Position numbers and translations under genes: made by a program
Part shown: positions 55,926-64,000 of the stretch, in pieces
How the letters are laid out: each line of letters starts with the position of its first letter
How positions within the stretch are numbered: the first letter of the stretch is position 1
Notes under the pieces: model-generated
Seen by the model: the letters and a program-made list of their open reading frames with translations, nothing else
Told to the model about the DNA's origin: nothing
Database searches by the model: none
Assembly (NCBI RefSeq): GCF_020667895.1
Contig: NZ_JAFMPS010000012.1
Coordinates: forward strand, 1-64,000
DNA: 64,000 bases
Direction of reading: 5' to 3'
Source of the DNA: Alcanivorax sp. 1008
GTDB taxonomy: Bacteria > Pseudomonadota > Gammaproteobacteria > Pseudomonadales > Alcanivoracaceae

Positions 55926-56519
55926 TCAGGGGAGGGCGACGCCTTCCCCGGCCAGCATGTCGGTCAGTCGGATCAGAGGCAGGCCGATGAGAGCATTCGG
56001 GTCATCCCCCTCCAATCGACGAAACAGGGTGATGCCAAGCCCTTCCGACTTGAAGCTGCCGGCACAATTGAGCGGCTGTTCCTTGTTGATATATGAATTG
56101 ATCGCTTCACTGCTGAGCTGGCGGAAGTGAACCTTGAAGGGTTCACAGCACAGCTGGTACTGATCGCTGGCGCTGTTGTACAGGCAGAGTCCTGTGAGAA
56201 AAGTGACGCTGCTGCCGCTGGCCTGCCGAAGTTGCTCGACGGCCCGGTCGGCACTGCCTGGTTTGCCAACAATACTGCCGTCTTCCAGCACCGCCACCTG
56301 GTCCGAGCCAATTATCAGCGCTGCGGGGTGGCGCGCGGCCACGGCACGGGCTTTTTCCAGTGCCAGACGTTGAACCAGCTCCTCGGCGGGCTCGCCAGGC
56401 TGGCGGCTTTCGTCAATATCGGGGCTGTCACACAGGAACTGCAGCCCAAGACGTCCCAGCAGCTCGCGGCGAAAGGGAGAGGAGGAGGCCAGTACCAGTG
56501 GTGGGTGTTCTTGGCTCAT
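55926..56519 (-). CDS. maf: Maf-family nucleotide pyrophosphatase, YceF type
   Basis: A 197-residue pyrophosphatase. Start motif LVLASSSPFRRELLGRLGL, then IIGSDQVAVLEDGSIVGKPGS with the catalytic Asp, and CAGSFKSEGLGITLF. The YceF branch prefers m7GTP and may sanitise nucleotide pools. It is transcribed opposite to its neighbours, in the spot where maf stands in most gammaproteobacterial rne-fab clusters. Its 5' end is 118 bases from yceD. Confidence 0.95.
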   Translation of the reverse strand: MSQEHPPLVLASSSPFRRELLGRLGLQFLCDSPDIDESRQPGEPAEELVQRLALEKARAVAARHPAALIIGSDQVAVLEDGSIVGKPGSADRAVEQLRQASGSSVTFLTGLCLYNSASDQYQLCCEPFKVHFRQLSSEAINSYINKEQPLNCAGSFKSEGLGITLFRRLEGDDPNALIGLPLIRLTDMLAGEGVALP

Positions 56520-56599
56520 GTCCGGGCTCCGTAGTCAGGGGTGGCGATTGTCCCGTCAAAAAGGCTTTTCACTCAAGCAGTTAAGCTGGCAAATTGGCT

Positions 56600-56628
56600 T
56601 TGACAGGGGGGCGGCGCATCACTAGAAT
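56600..56628 (+). promoter_or_regulatory. Near-consensus sigma70 promoter of yceD-rpmF
   Basis: TTGACA (56600-56605), a 17-base spacer and TAGAAT (56623-56628). This is the best promoter match seen in the window. The discriminator is GC-rich (TGCGCGCC). The start point would fall about 2-3 bases before the yceD ATG at 56638, with no ribosome site, giving an almost leaderless mRNA. Confidence 0.75.
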
Positions 56629-56637
56629 TGCGCGCCT

Positions 56638-57156
56638 ATGAATTCCGGGCAACTTCCGTCGTTTCTTGAGCCGCGCAAACTGGCCGATCAGGAAGCTGAA
56701 ATCAAGGGTCAGACCACCGTATCACGGTTGCCCAGACTGGCGGAGTTTCGCGACAGTCAGGATGAAATCGTCGAGGTGGCGCTTCGCTTTGGCCGTGACG
56801 AAGAGCGCCGGCAGCAAGTTACAGGCACGGTAAAAACCCGTCTGCAGCTTACCTGTCAGCGTTGTCTGGAGCTGGTGCAGACAGCCGTTCAGGCCAATGT
56901 TGCACTGGTGATGGTATATGACGAGGAGCAGATCAAGGCTCTGCCTGAGCATCTGGATCCTTGGCTGGTAACCGATGAGAGAATCACGCTCTCCGAGTTG
57001 CTCGAAGAAGAGTTATTGCTGGCGCTGCCGCTGGTGGCCATGCATGAACAATGTCCGGTGGTGCTGCACAAGTCTGCAGAGCCGGCGGCAGCGGTAGAGT
57101 CTAAACGGGATAACCCCTTTGCAGTTCTGGCTCAGCTTAAGAACCGGGACGATTAA
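56638..57156 (+). CDS. yceD: YceD/DUF177 family protein, 23S rRNA accumulation factor
   Basis: A 172-residue protein. The N-terminus includes PSFLEPRKLADQEAEIKG, typical of this branch, and a CxxC pair is present in LTCQRCLELV near residue 80, with no second pair. The family affects 23S rRNA levels and ribosome assembly and is usually coupled to rpmF. There is no ribosome site before ATG 56638, and the promoter lies right upstream. rpmF follows after 12 bases, with AGGAG before its ATG. Confidence 0.93.
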   Translation: MNSGQLPSFLEPRKLADQEAEIKGQTTVSRLPRLAEFRDSQDEIVEVALRFGRDEERRQQVTGTVKTRLQLTCQRCLELVQTAVQANVALVMVYDEEQIKALPEHLDPWLVTDERITLSELLEEELLLALPLVAMHEQCPVVLHKSAEPAAAVESKRDNPFAVLAQLKNRDD

Positions 57157-57168
57157 CAGGAGCGCACC

Positions 57169-57366
57169 ATGGCAGTTCAACAGGCACATACCACTCGATC
57201 CAAGCGCGGCATGCGTCGTTCCCACGATGCGCTGAGCAAGCCGACCCTGAGCGTCGACAGCAACACTGGTGAGGTTCATCGCCGTCACCATATCACCCCG
57301 GATGGCTACTACCGCGGTCGTCAGGTGATCACTCAGGCAGTCGAAATCGACGACGATCAGGAGTAA
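57169..57366 (+). CDS. rpmF: 50S ribosomal protein L32
   Basis: A 65-residue ribosomal protein. The start [20 protein letters not shown] and the later [20 protein letters not shown] are diagnostic. The C-terminus is acidic (EIDDDQE). It is cotranscribed with yceD and followed by a strong terminator, so plsX must rely at least partly on its own promoter. AGGAG precedes ATG 57169. Confidence 0.98.
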   Translation: MAVQQAHTTRSKRGMRRSHDALSKPTLSVDSNTGEVHRRHHITPDGYYRGRQVITQAVEIDDDQE

Positions 57367-57375
57367 TCCTGAATC

Positions 57376-57409
57376 AATAAAAACGGGAGCTACGGCTCCC
57401 GTTTTTATT
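57376..57409 (+). terminator. Strong intrinsic terminator after rpmF with TACG tetraloop
   Basis: A 15-bp perfect stem (57376-57390 with 57395-57409), core CGGGAGC/GCTCCCG, closed by C-TACG-G. UACG on a C-G pair is a very stable UNCG tetraloop. A and T runs flank the stem, so it could work in both directions. Confidence 0.92.
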
Positions 57410-57459
57410 TGTGTGATTGCGTTTTCTTACAAAGCGGAAGCGGAAAAATAAATCAGAAT

Positions 57460-57474
57460 CCGGCATAGTGCCGG
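57460..57474. promoter_or_regulatory. Inverted repeat in the plsX leader
   Basis: CCGGCA-TAG-TGCCGG, a perfect 6-3-6 repeat 33 bases before the plsX start. It could be an operator for the fatty-acid cluster or an RNA hairpin in the leader. The sequence upstream holds only weak promoter matches. Confidence 0.4.
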
Positions 57475-57507
57475 CCGTTCTGAGCAACAAGAATATCCGG
57501 GGAAACT

Positions 57508-58545
57508 ATGTCGCAGGTGACGCTTGCCGTAGATGGCATGGGGGGTGATGCGGGCTTGTCGGTGACTGTGCCGGCGATCGCAAAGCTGCTTGCTGCCAAT
57601 CAGTCCGTTCACATTATTCTTGTGGCGTTGGATGAGCCCGGCCGGCAGGCTCTGGCGGCGGCGGGTCTTGCCGCACATCCTCGTGTTGAGTTCATTGCTG
57701 CGGCAGAAGTGGTCACCATGGATGATCCGGTGGCTGTGGCGTTGCGCAATAAAAAACAATCTTCCATGCGTTTGGCAATTAATCAGGTTCGAGATGGCCG
57801 TGCACAGGCCGCAGTGAGCGCTGGTAATACAGGCGCTTTGATGGCCATTTCCCGATTCGTTCTGAAAACTTTGCCGGGCATTGAAAGGCCGGCTATCTGT
57901 GCGCCTATTCCAACTCGTAAGGGCCAGTGTCATATGCTGGATCTCGGTGCCAACGTGGACTCCGAACCACAGCATCTGCTGCAGTTCGCCATTATGGGCA
58001 GCGCTCTGGTACGTGCTGTGGATCGAATTGAAAACCCGCGTGTCGCTTTGCTCAATATCGGCGAAGAGGACATCAAGGGTAACGAGCAGATCAAAGATGC
58101 CGCCCGGCTGCTGGAGGCCCACCCGCAGCTGAATTACGTGGGCTTTGTTGAGGGTAACGGCATTTTTCAGGGCGATGTGGATGTCGTTGTCAGCGATGGT
58201 TTTGTTGGTAACGTGGCATTGAAAACCATGGAGGGTGTTGCCTCCATGATCAGTCATATGATTCGTGAGGAGATCTCTCAGTCCTGGTTAAATAAATTTT
58301 CTGGTTTGATGGCCTTGCCAGTATTGCGCGGCTTGAAGCAGCGCCTCGACCCGCAGCGCTATAACGGGGCCAGTCTGGTAGGGCTTAACGGTATCGTGGT
58401 GAAGAGTCATGGCGGTGCTGACATTAATGGTTTTCTCAGCGCGCTACAGGTTGCTGTGCATGAAGCAGATCGTAACGTGCCGGCACTTATTGGTGCCGGG
58501 CTGGCCCAGTCGCCGCTGGTAAATGCAGGAGAGTCTGATGAGTAA
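57508..58545 (+). CDS. plsX: Phosphate acyltransferase PlsX
   Basis: A 345-residue enzyme making acyl-phosphate from acyl-ACP for phospholipid synthesis. Starts VTLAVDGMGGDAGLSVTVPA, then RDGRAQAAVSAGNTGALMA, LDLGANVDSEPQHLLQFA and GFVEGNGIFQGDVDVVVSDGF, all typical. ATG 57508 follows GGGGAA. The C-terminus overlaps fabD by 8 bases. It opens the plsX-fabD-fabG unit. Confidence 0.97.
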   Translation: MSQVTLAVDGMGGDAGLSVTVPAIAKLLAANQSVHIILVALDEPGRQALAAAGLAAHPRVEFIAAAEVVTMDDPVAVALRNKKQSSMRLAINQVRDGRAQAAVSAGNTGALMAISRFVLKTLPGIERPAICAPIPTRKGQCHMLDLGANVDSEPQHLLQFAIMGSALVRAVDRIENPRVALLNIGEEDIKGNEQIKDAARLLEAHPQLNYVGFVEGNGIFQGDVDVVVSDGFVGNVALKTMEGVASMISHMIREEISQSWLNKFSGLMALPVLRGLKQRLDPQRYNGASLVGLNGIVVKSHGGADINGFLSALQVAVHEADRNVPALIGAGLAQSPLVNAGESDE

Positions 58546-59467
58546 AACTGCCTTTATTTTTCCCGGTCAAGGTTCCCAGTCGGTCGCCATGTTGGCCGAT
58601 CTTGGTGCTGAAACCATGGTTCGGCAGACTTTTCAGGAGGCGTCAGGAGCGCTGGGTTATGATCTTTGGGATCTGATTCAAAGTGGTCCTGCAGAAACGC
58701 TCAACAGTACTGATAAAACCCAGCCAGCCCTGCTCGCCAGTGGCGTTGCGTTGTGGCGCTTGTGGCAACAGCGCGGTGCCGCGCGCCCGGACTTTCTTGC
58801 CGGGCATAGTTTGGGTGAGTACACCGCACTGGTTTGTGCTGGCGTGTTCAATCTTGGCGATGGCGTCCGTCTGGTTGAAAAACGTGGTCAATTTATGCAG
58901 CAGGCGGTGCCGGCGGGTACTGGAGCTATGGCGGCCATTCTTGGTCTTGACGATGATCAGGTTCGTGCTGCTTGCGCCGTCGCTGCTCAGGGTGATGTGG
59001 TTGAAGCTGTGAACCTTAATGCGCCTGGTCAGGTGGTGATAGCCGGTAGTGCTGCGGCAGTGGAGCGAGGCATTGCAGCTTGCAAGGATGCCGGTGCCAA
59101 GCGCGCCATGGCCCTGCCTGTTAGTGTGCCTTCGCACTGCGCGCTTATGAAGCCGGCAGCCGAGCAGCTGGCCGAGGTGCTTGCTGGCATGGTGCTGCAT
59201 GCGGCCGAGTTACCAGTAATAAATAATGTTGATGTGGCTGTCGCAACCGATTCGTCACAGATTCGTGATGCACTGGTGCGCCAGTTGTACTCGCCGGTGC
59301 GCTGGGTGGAAACGGTTCAGAAGCTCAGAGCAGAAGGCGTGGCTCATGCCTATGAATGCGGCCCTGGAAAAGTGCTGTCCGGTCTGGTGAAGCGCATTGA
59401 CAAGGAAATGACGGTCTTCGCATTGGAAAATGCAGACGCCTTCAATCGGGCACTGGGAGAAGCATGA
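58538..59467 (+). CDS. fabD: Malonyl-CoA:ACP transacylase
   Basis: A 309-residue transacylase that loads malonate onto ACP. FIFPGQGSQSVAM is the start signature, and the nucleophile is in GHSLGEYTALV near residue 92, with Arg in QFMQQAVPAG-type context and His in PVSVPSHCALM near residue 202. ATG 58538 follows AGGAGAG and lies 8 bases inside plsX; an in-frame ATG at 58523 is less well placed. Its TGA overlaps the fabG ATG. Confidence 0.97.
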   Translation: MSKTAFIFPGQGSQSVAMLADLGAETMVRQTFQEASGALGYDLWDLIQSGPAETLNSTDKTQPALLASGVALWRLWQQRGAARPDFLAGHSLGEYTALVCAGVFNLGDGVRLVEKRGQFMQQAVPAGTGAMAAILGLDDDQVRAACAVAAQGDVVEAVNLNAPGQVVIAGSAAAVERGIAACKDAGAKRAMALPVSVPSHCALMKPAAEQLAEVLAGMVLHAAELPVINNVDVAVATDSSQIRDALVRQLYSPVRWVETVQKLRAEGVAHAYECGPGKVLSGLVKRIDKEMTVFALENADAFNRALGEA

Positions 59468-60210
59468 TGACAGAACAGGCTAAGATTGCTCTGGTTACCG
59501 GCGCTAGCCGTGGGATTGGTCGCGCTATTGCAGCGCGGTTGGCAGCAGATGGCTTTACCGTGGTTGGCACAGCCACCTCACAGGCAGGAGCTGACAGTAT
59601 TGCAGCGTTCTTGCAGGAAAGCGGCTACCAAGGCGGCGCTGTAGTACTGGACGTTGGCGATGCAGGCTCGGTAGAGAGCGCACTGGCAGAGATTAATGGG
59701 AAGTTTGGTGCGCCACTGGTGCTGGTTAACAATGCCGGTATTACCCGTGACAACATCATGCTCCGGATGAAGGATGACGAGTGGGATGCGGTGATTAATA
59801 CCAATCTCAACTCCCTGTTCCGGGTTTGTAAGGGCACTTTGAAGGGCATGACCAAGGCGCGCTGGGGCAGAATTATCAATATCAGCTCTGTGGTGGGTGT
59901 TATGGGTAACCCGGGTCAGGCAAACTACGCTGCGGCCAAAGGTGGAGTGGAAGGCTTTACTCGTGCTCTGGCCCGGGAAATTGGCTCGCGCAACATTACT
60001 GTAAACAGCGTCGCGCCAGGATTTATCCAGACCGATATGACTGATCATTTGCCGGAAGCGCAGCGTGAAGCGCTACTGTCACAGATCCCTCTGGGCCGCC
60101 TTGGCAGCCCGGAAGAGATAGCCAGCGCAGTGGCCTGGTTGGCCAGTGACGGTGGCGGATATGTCACTGGCACTACAATTCATGTCAATGGCGGTATGTT
60201 CACTGGCTGA
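59464..60210 (+). CDS. fabG: 3-oxoacyl-ACP reductase
   Basis: A 248-residue short-chain dehydrogenase that reduces 3-oxoacyl-ACP with NADPH. GASRGIGRAIA is the cofactor loop, NNAGITRDNIMLRMKD the conserved region, serine in IINISSVVG, and Tyr-Lys in NYAAAKGG. GTTIHVNGGMFTG ends the protein. ATGATG at the fabD stop gives a 4-base overlap, and ATG 59467 is also possible. A 163-base gap to acpP follows. Confidence 0.97.
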   Translation: MMTEQAKIALVTGASRGIGRAIAARLAADGFTVVGTATSQAGADSIAAFLQESGYQGGAVVLDVGDAGSVESALAEINGKFGAPLVLVNNAGITRDNIMLRMKDDEWDAVINTNLNSLFRVCKGTLKGMTKARWGRIINISSVVGVMGNPGQANYAAAKGGVEGFTRALAREIGSRNITVNSVAPGFIQTDMTDHLPEAQREALLSQIPLGRLGSPEEIASAVAWLASDGGGYVTGTTIHVNGGMFTG

Positions 60211-60296
60211 TAATGCATCCTATTGGTGCGTTATCTGGTTGATTTTGTGAAGTAATATGCAGTAACAGGAACCTCGGCGCTAACTGGGATCGCGGC

Positions 60297-60326
60297 TTGC
60301 ATGGGCTGGAAGCGTTCACCTAGAAT
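60297..60326 (+). promoter_or_regulatory. Candidate acpP promoter
   Basis: TTGCAT (60297-60302), an 18-base spacer and TAGAAT (60321-60326), followed by the GC-rich AGCCGCC. The leader would be about 40 bases and contains GGAGAG, so acpP can be expressed apart from fabG. Confidence 0.6.
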
Positions 60327-60373
60327 AGCCGCCTGAGGTGCACAGTCACCGATAACAGGAGAGAACACTCATC

Positions 60374-60607
60374 ATGAGCAGCATCGAAGAACGGGTAACC
60401 AAGATTATTGTTGAGCAACTGGGGGTCAAGCCGGAAGACATCAAGCCGGAAGCCTCTTTCGTAGAGGACCTGGGTGCCGATTCTCTGGATACCGTTGAGC
60501 TGGTGATGGCTCTCGAAGAGGAATTCGAAACCGAGATCCCGGACGAGGAAGCCGAAAAGATCAACACCGTCCAGGCAGCCATCGACTACGTTAAGTCGCA
60601 CAGCTGA
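60374..60607 (+). CDS. acpP: Acyl carrier protein
   Basis: A 77-residue acyl carrier. The phosphopantetheine attachment serine is in [13 protein letters not shown] at residue 37. The protein is acidic throughout ([16 protein letters not shown]). A dedicated promoter and a following terminator fit the very high expression usual for this gene. AGGAGAG lies about 10 bases before ATG 60374. Confidence 0.99.
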   Translation: MSSIEERVTKIIVEQLGVKPEDIKPEASFVEDLGADSLDTVELVMALEEEFETEIPDEEAEKINTVQAAIDYVKSHS

Positions 60608-60623
60608 TTGATCCGGTGATATG

Positions 60624-60659
60624 AAAAAGCCGCAGGCTCTTCAGGGCTTGCGGCTTTTT
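60624..60659 (+). terminator. Intrinsic terminator after acpP
   Basis: An 11-bp stem AAAAAGCCGCA (60624-60634) and TGCGGCTTTTT (60649-60659) with a 14-base loop, ending in T5. It lies 17 bases after the acpP stop and separates acpP from fabF. Confidence 0.9.
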
Positions 60660-60746
60660 CGTTTTATATCCCGGTAAAAATATTGCAACAATAACGGCTT
60701 GCAATAGGCAGTCTTTTTGTCGGTCGTGAAGGCCATGGAGTTAGAT

Positions 60747-61979
60747 ATGCGTCGTGTGGTGGTAACGGGTATGGGGATGCTAACGCCGCTGGGAGTGGAT
60801 GTGGCGTCATCCTGGCAGGGCCTGGTCGCCGGTAAGAGCGGCATTCGCAGCATAGAGCATTTCGATACATCGGCATTTTCAACTCGCTTTGCTGGCATAG
60901 TGCCGGAGTTTGCTCTGGAGGAGTATCTGCCCCTCAAGGACGCCCGCAAGATGGATGTTTTTATCCAGCATGGCATGGTGGCAGCGATTCAGGCGATCCG
61001 TGATAGCGGTATTGAAGTGACCGAGAAAAATGGTGGTCGTATTGGTGTGGCAATTGGTTCAGGTATTGGAGGGCTGACCGGTATCGAGGAAAACCACCGT
61101 AAAATGCTTGATGGTGGACCACGCAAGATCTCACCGTTTTTTGTCCCCGGCTCAATTATCAATATGCTGGCTGGCAATCTTTCCATTATGTATGGCCTGC
61201 GTGGCCCCAATATCGCTATTGTTACTGCCTGCACCTCCGGAACTCACAATATCGGTTTTGCCGCTCAGCAGATTCAGCTTGGCACAGCTGACGTGATGAT
61301 CGCCGGTGGTGCGGAAAAGGCGTCCTGCGAACTGGGCATGGGGGGCTTCGCCGCCGCTCGTGCGCTGTCTACCCGCAATGATGATCCGCAGGCAGCTTCA
61401 CGTCCCTGGGACCGTGATCGTGATGGTTTTGTCCTTTCCGACGGTGCAGGCATGGTTGTGCTGGAAGAGTATGAGCATGCCAAGGCTCGCGGAGCGCATA
61501 TCTATGCTGAGTTGATTGGCTTCGGAATGAGCGGTGATGCTTATCACATGACTTCGCCCCCGGAAGATGGCTCGGGCGCTGCCATGGCGATGCGCAATGC
61601 GTTAACCAGCGCCGGGGTTGCGGCAGAACAAATCGGCTATATCAACGCACATGGCACCTCCACCAAGGCCGGTGATCTGGCTGAGGCGACGGCGGTTAAA
61701 TCGGTGTTTGGTGATCATGCGCATCGGCTGGCAATCAGCTCGACCAAGTCAATGATCGGCCACCTGCTTGGTGCGGCAGGCGCGGTGGAGGCAATTATCA
61801 GCATCCTCGCCCTGCGTGATCAGGTGGCGCCGCCGACCATCAATCTGGACAACCCGGATGACGGCTGTGACCTGGATTTCGTTGCCCATCAGGCGCAACA
61901 GCGTGACCTGAAGGTGGTGCTGTCAAACTCGTTTGGCTTTGGCGGTACCAATGGTTCACTGGTATTTCGCCAGATCTGA
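60747..61979 (+). CDS. fabF: 3-oxoacyl-ACP synthase II
   Basis: A 410-residue condensing enzyme. ATG 60747 follows GGAG and gives the usual [16 protein letters not shown]; the earlier ATG at 60717 is unlikely. The catalytic cysteine is in [12 protein letters not shown] near residue 163, and the two histidines are in [11 protein letters not shown] and [16 protein letters not shown]. It elongates acyl-ACP with malonyl-ACP. It overlaps pabC by one base (TGATG), which follows the usual gene order. Confidence 0.97.
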   Translation: MRRVVVTGMGMLTPLGVDVASSWQGLVAGKSGIRSIEHFDTSAFSTRFAGIVPEFALEEYLPLKDARKMDVFIQHGMVAAIQAIRDSGIEVTEKNGGRIGVAIGSGIGGLTGIEENHRKMLDGGPRKISPFFVPGSIINMLAGNLSIMYGLRGPNIAIVTACTSGTHNIGFAAQQIQLGTADVMIAGGAEKASCELGMGGFAAARALSTRNDDPQAASRPWDRDRDGFVLSDGAGMVVLEEYEHAKARGAHIYAELIGFGMSGDAYHMTSPPEDGSGAAMAMRNALTSAGVAAEQIGYINAHGTSTKAGDLAEATAVKSVFGDHAHRLAISSTKSMIGHLLGAAGAVEAIISILALRDQVAPPTINLDNPDDGCDLDFVAHQAQQRDLKVVLSNSFGFGGTNGSLVFRQI

Positions 61980-62803
61980 TGTCTGAGTTGACTGCAGAGT
62001 CTGAGGCAGCCGCGCTGGTCAGCAGTGAAGATCGTGGCCTTGCCTATGGTGACGGGCTGTTTGAAACCGTGCGTATGGCGTCTGGCCAGATGCCGCTGTG
62101 GCCGCGTCACCGCGAGAGGTTGGCAAGCGGCGCCGCCCGTCTTGGCATTCCATTGCCTACTGAGCTACTGGAAGAGCAAATCGCTCTTCAGTGTGCCCTG
62201 GGTGGCGATGCGGTGGTCAAAATCACCCTCACCCGCGGGGTTGGCGGTCGAGGTTACAGTGCCCCTGCGGAGCCGTCTCCAACCCTGCTGTGCCGGCGTC
62301 ATCCACTTGTTTTGCCCGCAGAGGATCGCTATCGCGATGGCCTGACATTGGGCGTCTGTGATATCCGTCTTGCCTCACAGCCAGTGCTGGCCGGCATCAA
62401 GCATCTGAATCGTCTGGAGCAGGTGCTGGCCCGTCGCCAGGTGGATGCCGCCGGCTGGCATGATGGACTTCTGCTGGGAGGCTCTGATGAGCCTCTGGAG
62501 CTGACCGCGATGAACCTGTTTGCCCGCTTTGGCGCTAGTCTGTGGACGCCAGCGCTCAGCCAAGCTGGTGTTGACGGGGTGATGCGTGGTTATGTGCTGG
62601 ATACTTTGGCGCCTGCTCTGGGGCTTGCGGTGCAGGTCAGCGCTGGAACCCTGTCGCAACTAGAGCAGGCCGATGAATTGTTTGCCTGCAATAGTGTTGC
62701 TGGAATCCTGCCGGTCCGTAAACTGGCACTTTGCAGCTGGCCCGTCGGGGATGTCACCCGTGCCATGCAACTGCGGGTCAGTGAATTATTTACAGGGAGC
62801 TAA
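61979..62803 (+). CDS. pabC: Aminodeoxychorismate lyase
   Basis: A 274-residue fold-type IV PLP enzyme that releases 4-aminobenzoate and pyruvate for folate synthesis. LAYGDGLFETVRMASGQMPLWP is the N-terminal signature. The PLP lysine is in AGIKHLNRLEQVLAR near residue 141, and the C-terminal CNSVAGILPV binds the phosphate. ATG 61979 overlaps the fabF stop in TGATG. mltG starts 3 bases after its stop. Confidence 0.94.
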   Translation: MSELTAESEAAALVSSEDRGLAYGDGLFETVRMASGQMPLWPRHRERLASGAARLGIPLPTELLEEQIALQCALGGDAVVKITLTRGVGGRGYSAPAEPSPTLLCRRHPLVLPAEDRYRDGLTLGVCDIRLASQPVLAGIKHLNRLEQVLARRQVDAAGWHDGLLLGGSDEPLELTAMNLFARFGASLWTPALSQAGVDGVMRGYVLDTLAPALGLAVQVSAGTLSQLEQADELFACNSVAGILPVRKLALCSWPVGDVTRAMQLRVSELFTGS

Positions 62804-62806
62804 CAA

Positions 62807-64000
<1,194 letters not shown>

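Noticed and set aside
57427-58257. Minus-strand open frame of 276 codons over plsX
   Set aside because: Complete antisense overlap with plsX, crossing its promoter region. The protein is His- and Asn-rich without motifs.

Overview
The window is about 64 kb of a gammaproteobacterial chromosome. It carries the gene orders leuCDB-asd-usg-fimV-truA and rne//rluC-HAD-S49-maf-yceD-rpmF-plsX-fabD-fabG-acpP-fabF-pabC-mltG-tmk, both typical of the Pseudomonadales/Oceanospirillales. FimV, an RNase E with a long arginine-rich tail, and two CaiB/BaiF proteins that look like alpha-methylacyl-CoA racemases suggest a marine, lipid- or hydrocarbon-using bacterium of the Alcanivorax type. That taxonomic placement is inference. 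I saw no tRNA, rRNA, insertion sequence, prophage or CRISPR array. Nearly all of the window is dense, chromosomal and vertically inherited in appearance.

Layout. 1-1.5 kb: end of an MFS transporter, a CsoR/CstR-type repressor and a LysR regulator divergent from leuC. 1.6-7 kb: leucine genes leuC, leuD, leuB, then asd and a catalytically altered asd paralogue. 7-11 kb: fimV and truA. 11-13.2 kb: an NmrA-like reductase, an SRPBCC protein and rsmE. 13.3-17.4 kb: a MoxR ATPase with a CoxE-like VWA protein, then an unrecognised 633-residue membrane protein. 17.4-28.7 kb, minus strand: a very tight operon reading arsC, wrbA, DUF2069, RDD, SpoIIM-like, DUF4129, DUF4350, a BCCT osmolyte transporter, a second MoxR ATPase, DUF58 and a site-2-protease-like peptidase with CBS domains. 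Most of its junctions are stop/start overlaps.

28.8-33.9 kb: YihY-family membrane protein, epoxide-hydrolase-like enzyme, msrA, msrB, a racemase and a lipoprotein. 34-39.3 kb: a ceramidase-like protein divergent from a SulP transporter, universal stress protein and DUF1275 cluster. 39.3-43.1 kb: a YbbA/YbbP-type ABC system whose start codon overlaps that of divergent tesA. 43.1-50 kb: a DUF349 protein, a gluzincin-like peptidase, an acyltransferase, a second racemase and an outer-membrane protein. 50-53.3 kb: rne with an unusually long leader. 53.3-64 kb: RNA modification, ribosomal protein L32 and the fatty-acid synthesis cluster, ending in a truncated tmk.

For follow-up, the strongest items are the MoxR stress operon that encloses an osmolyte transporter and faces a second MoxR module and an orphan membrane protein; three TAGAAT promoters with GC-rich discriminators in front of rluC, yceD-rpmF and acpP, one giving a nearly leaderless mRNA; the long structured rne leader; a CstR-like sensor without the metal-binding histidine; and a perfect 16-bp palindrome between the ceramidase-like gene and the SulP gene.
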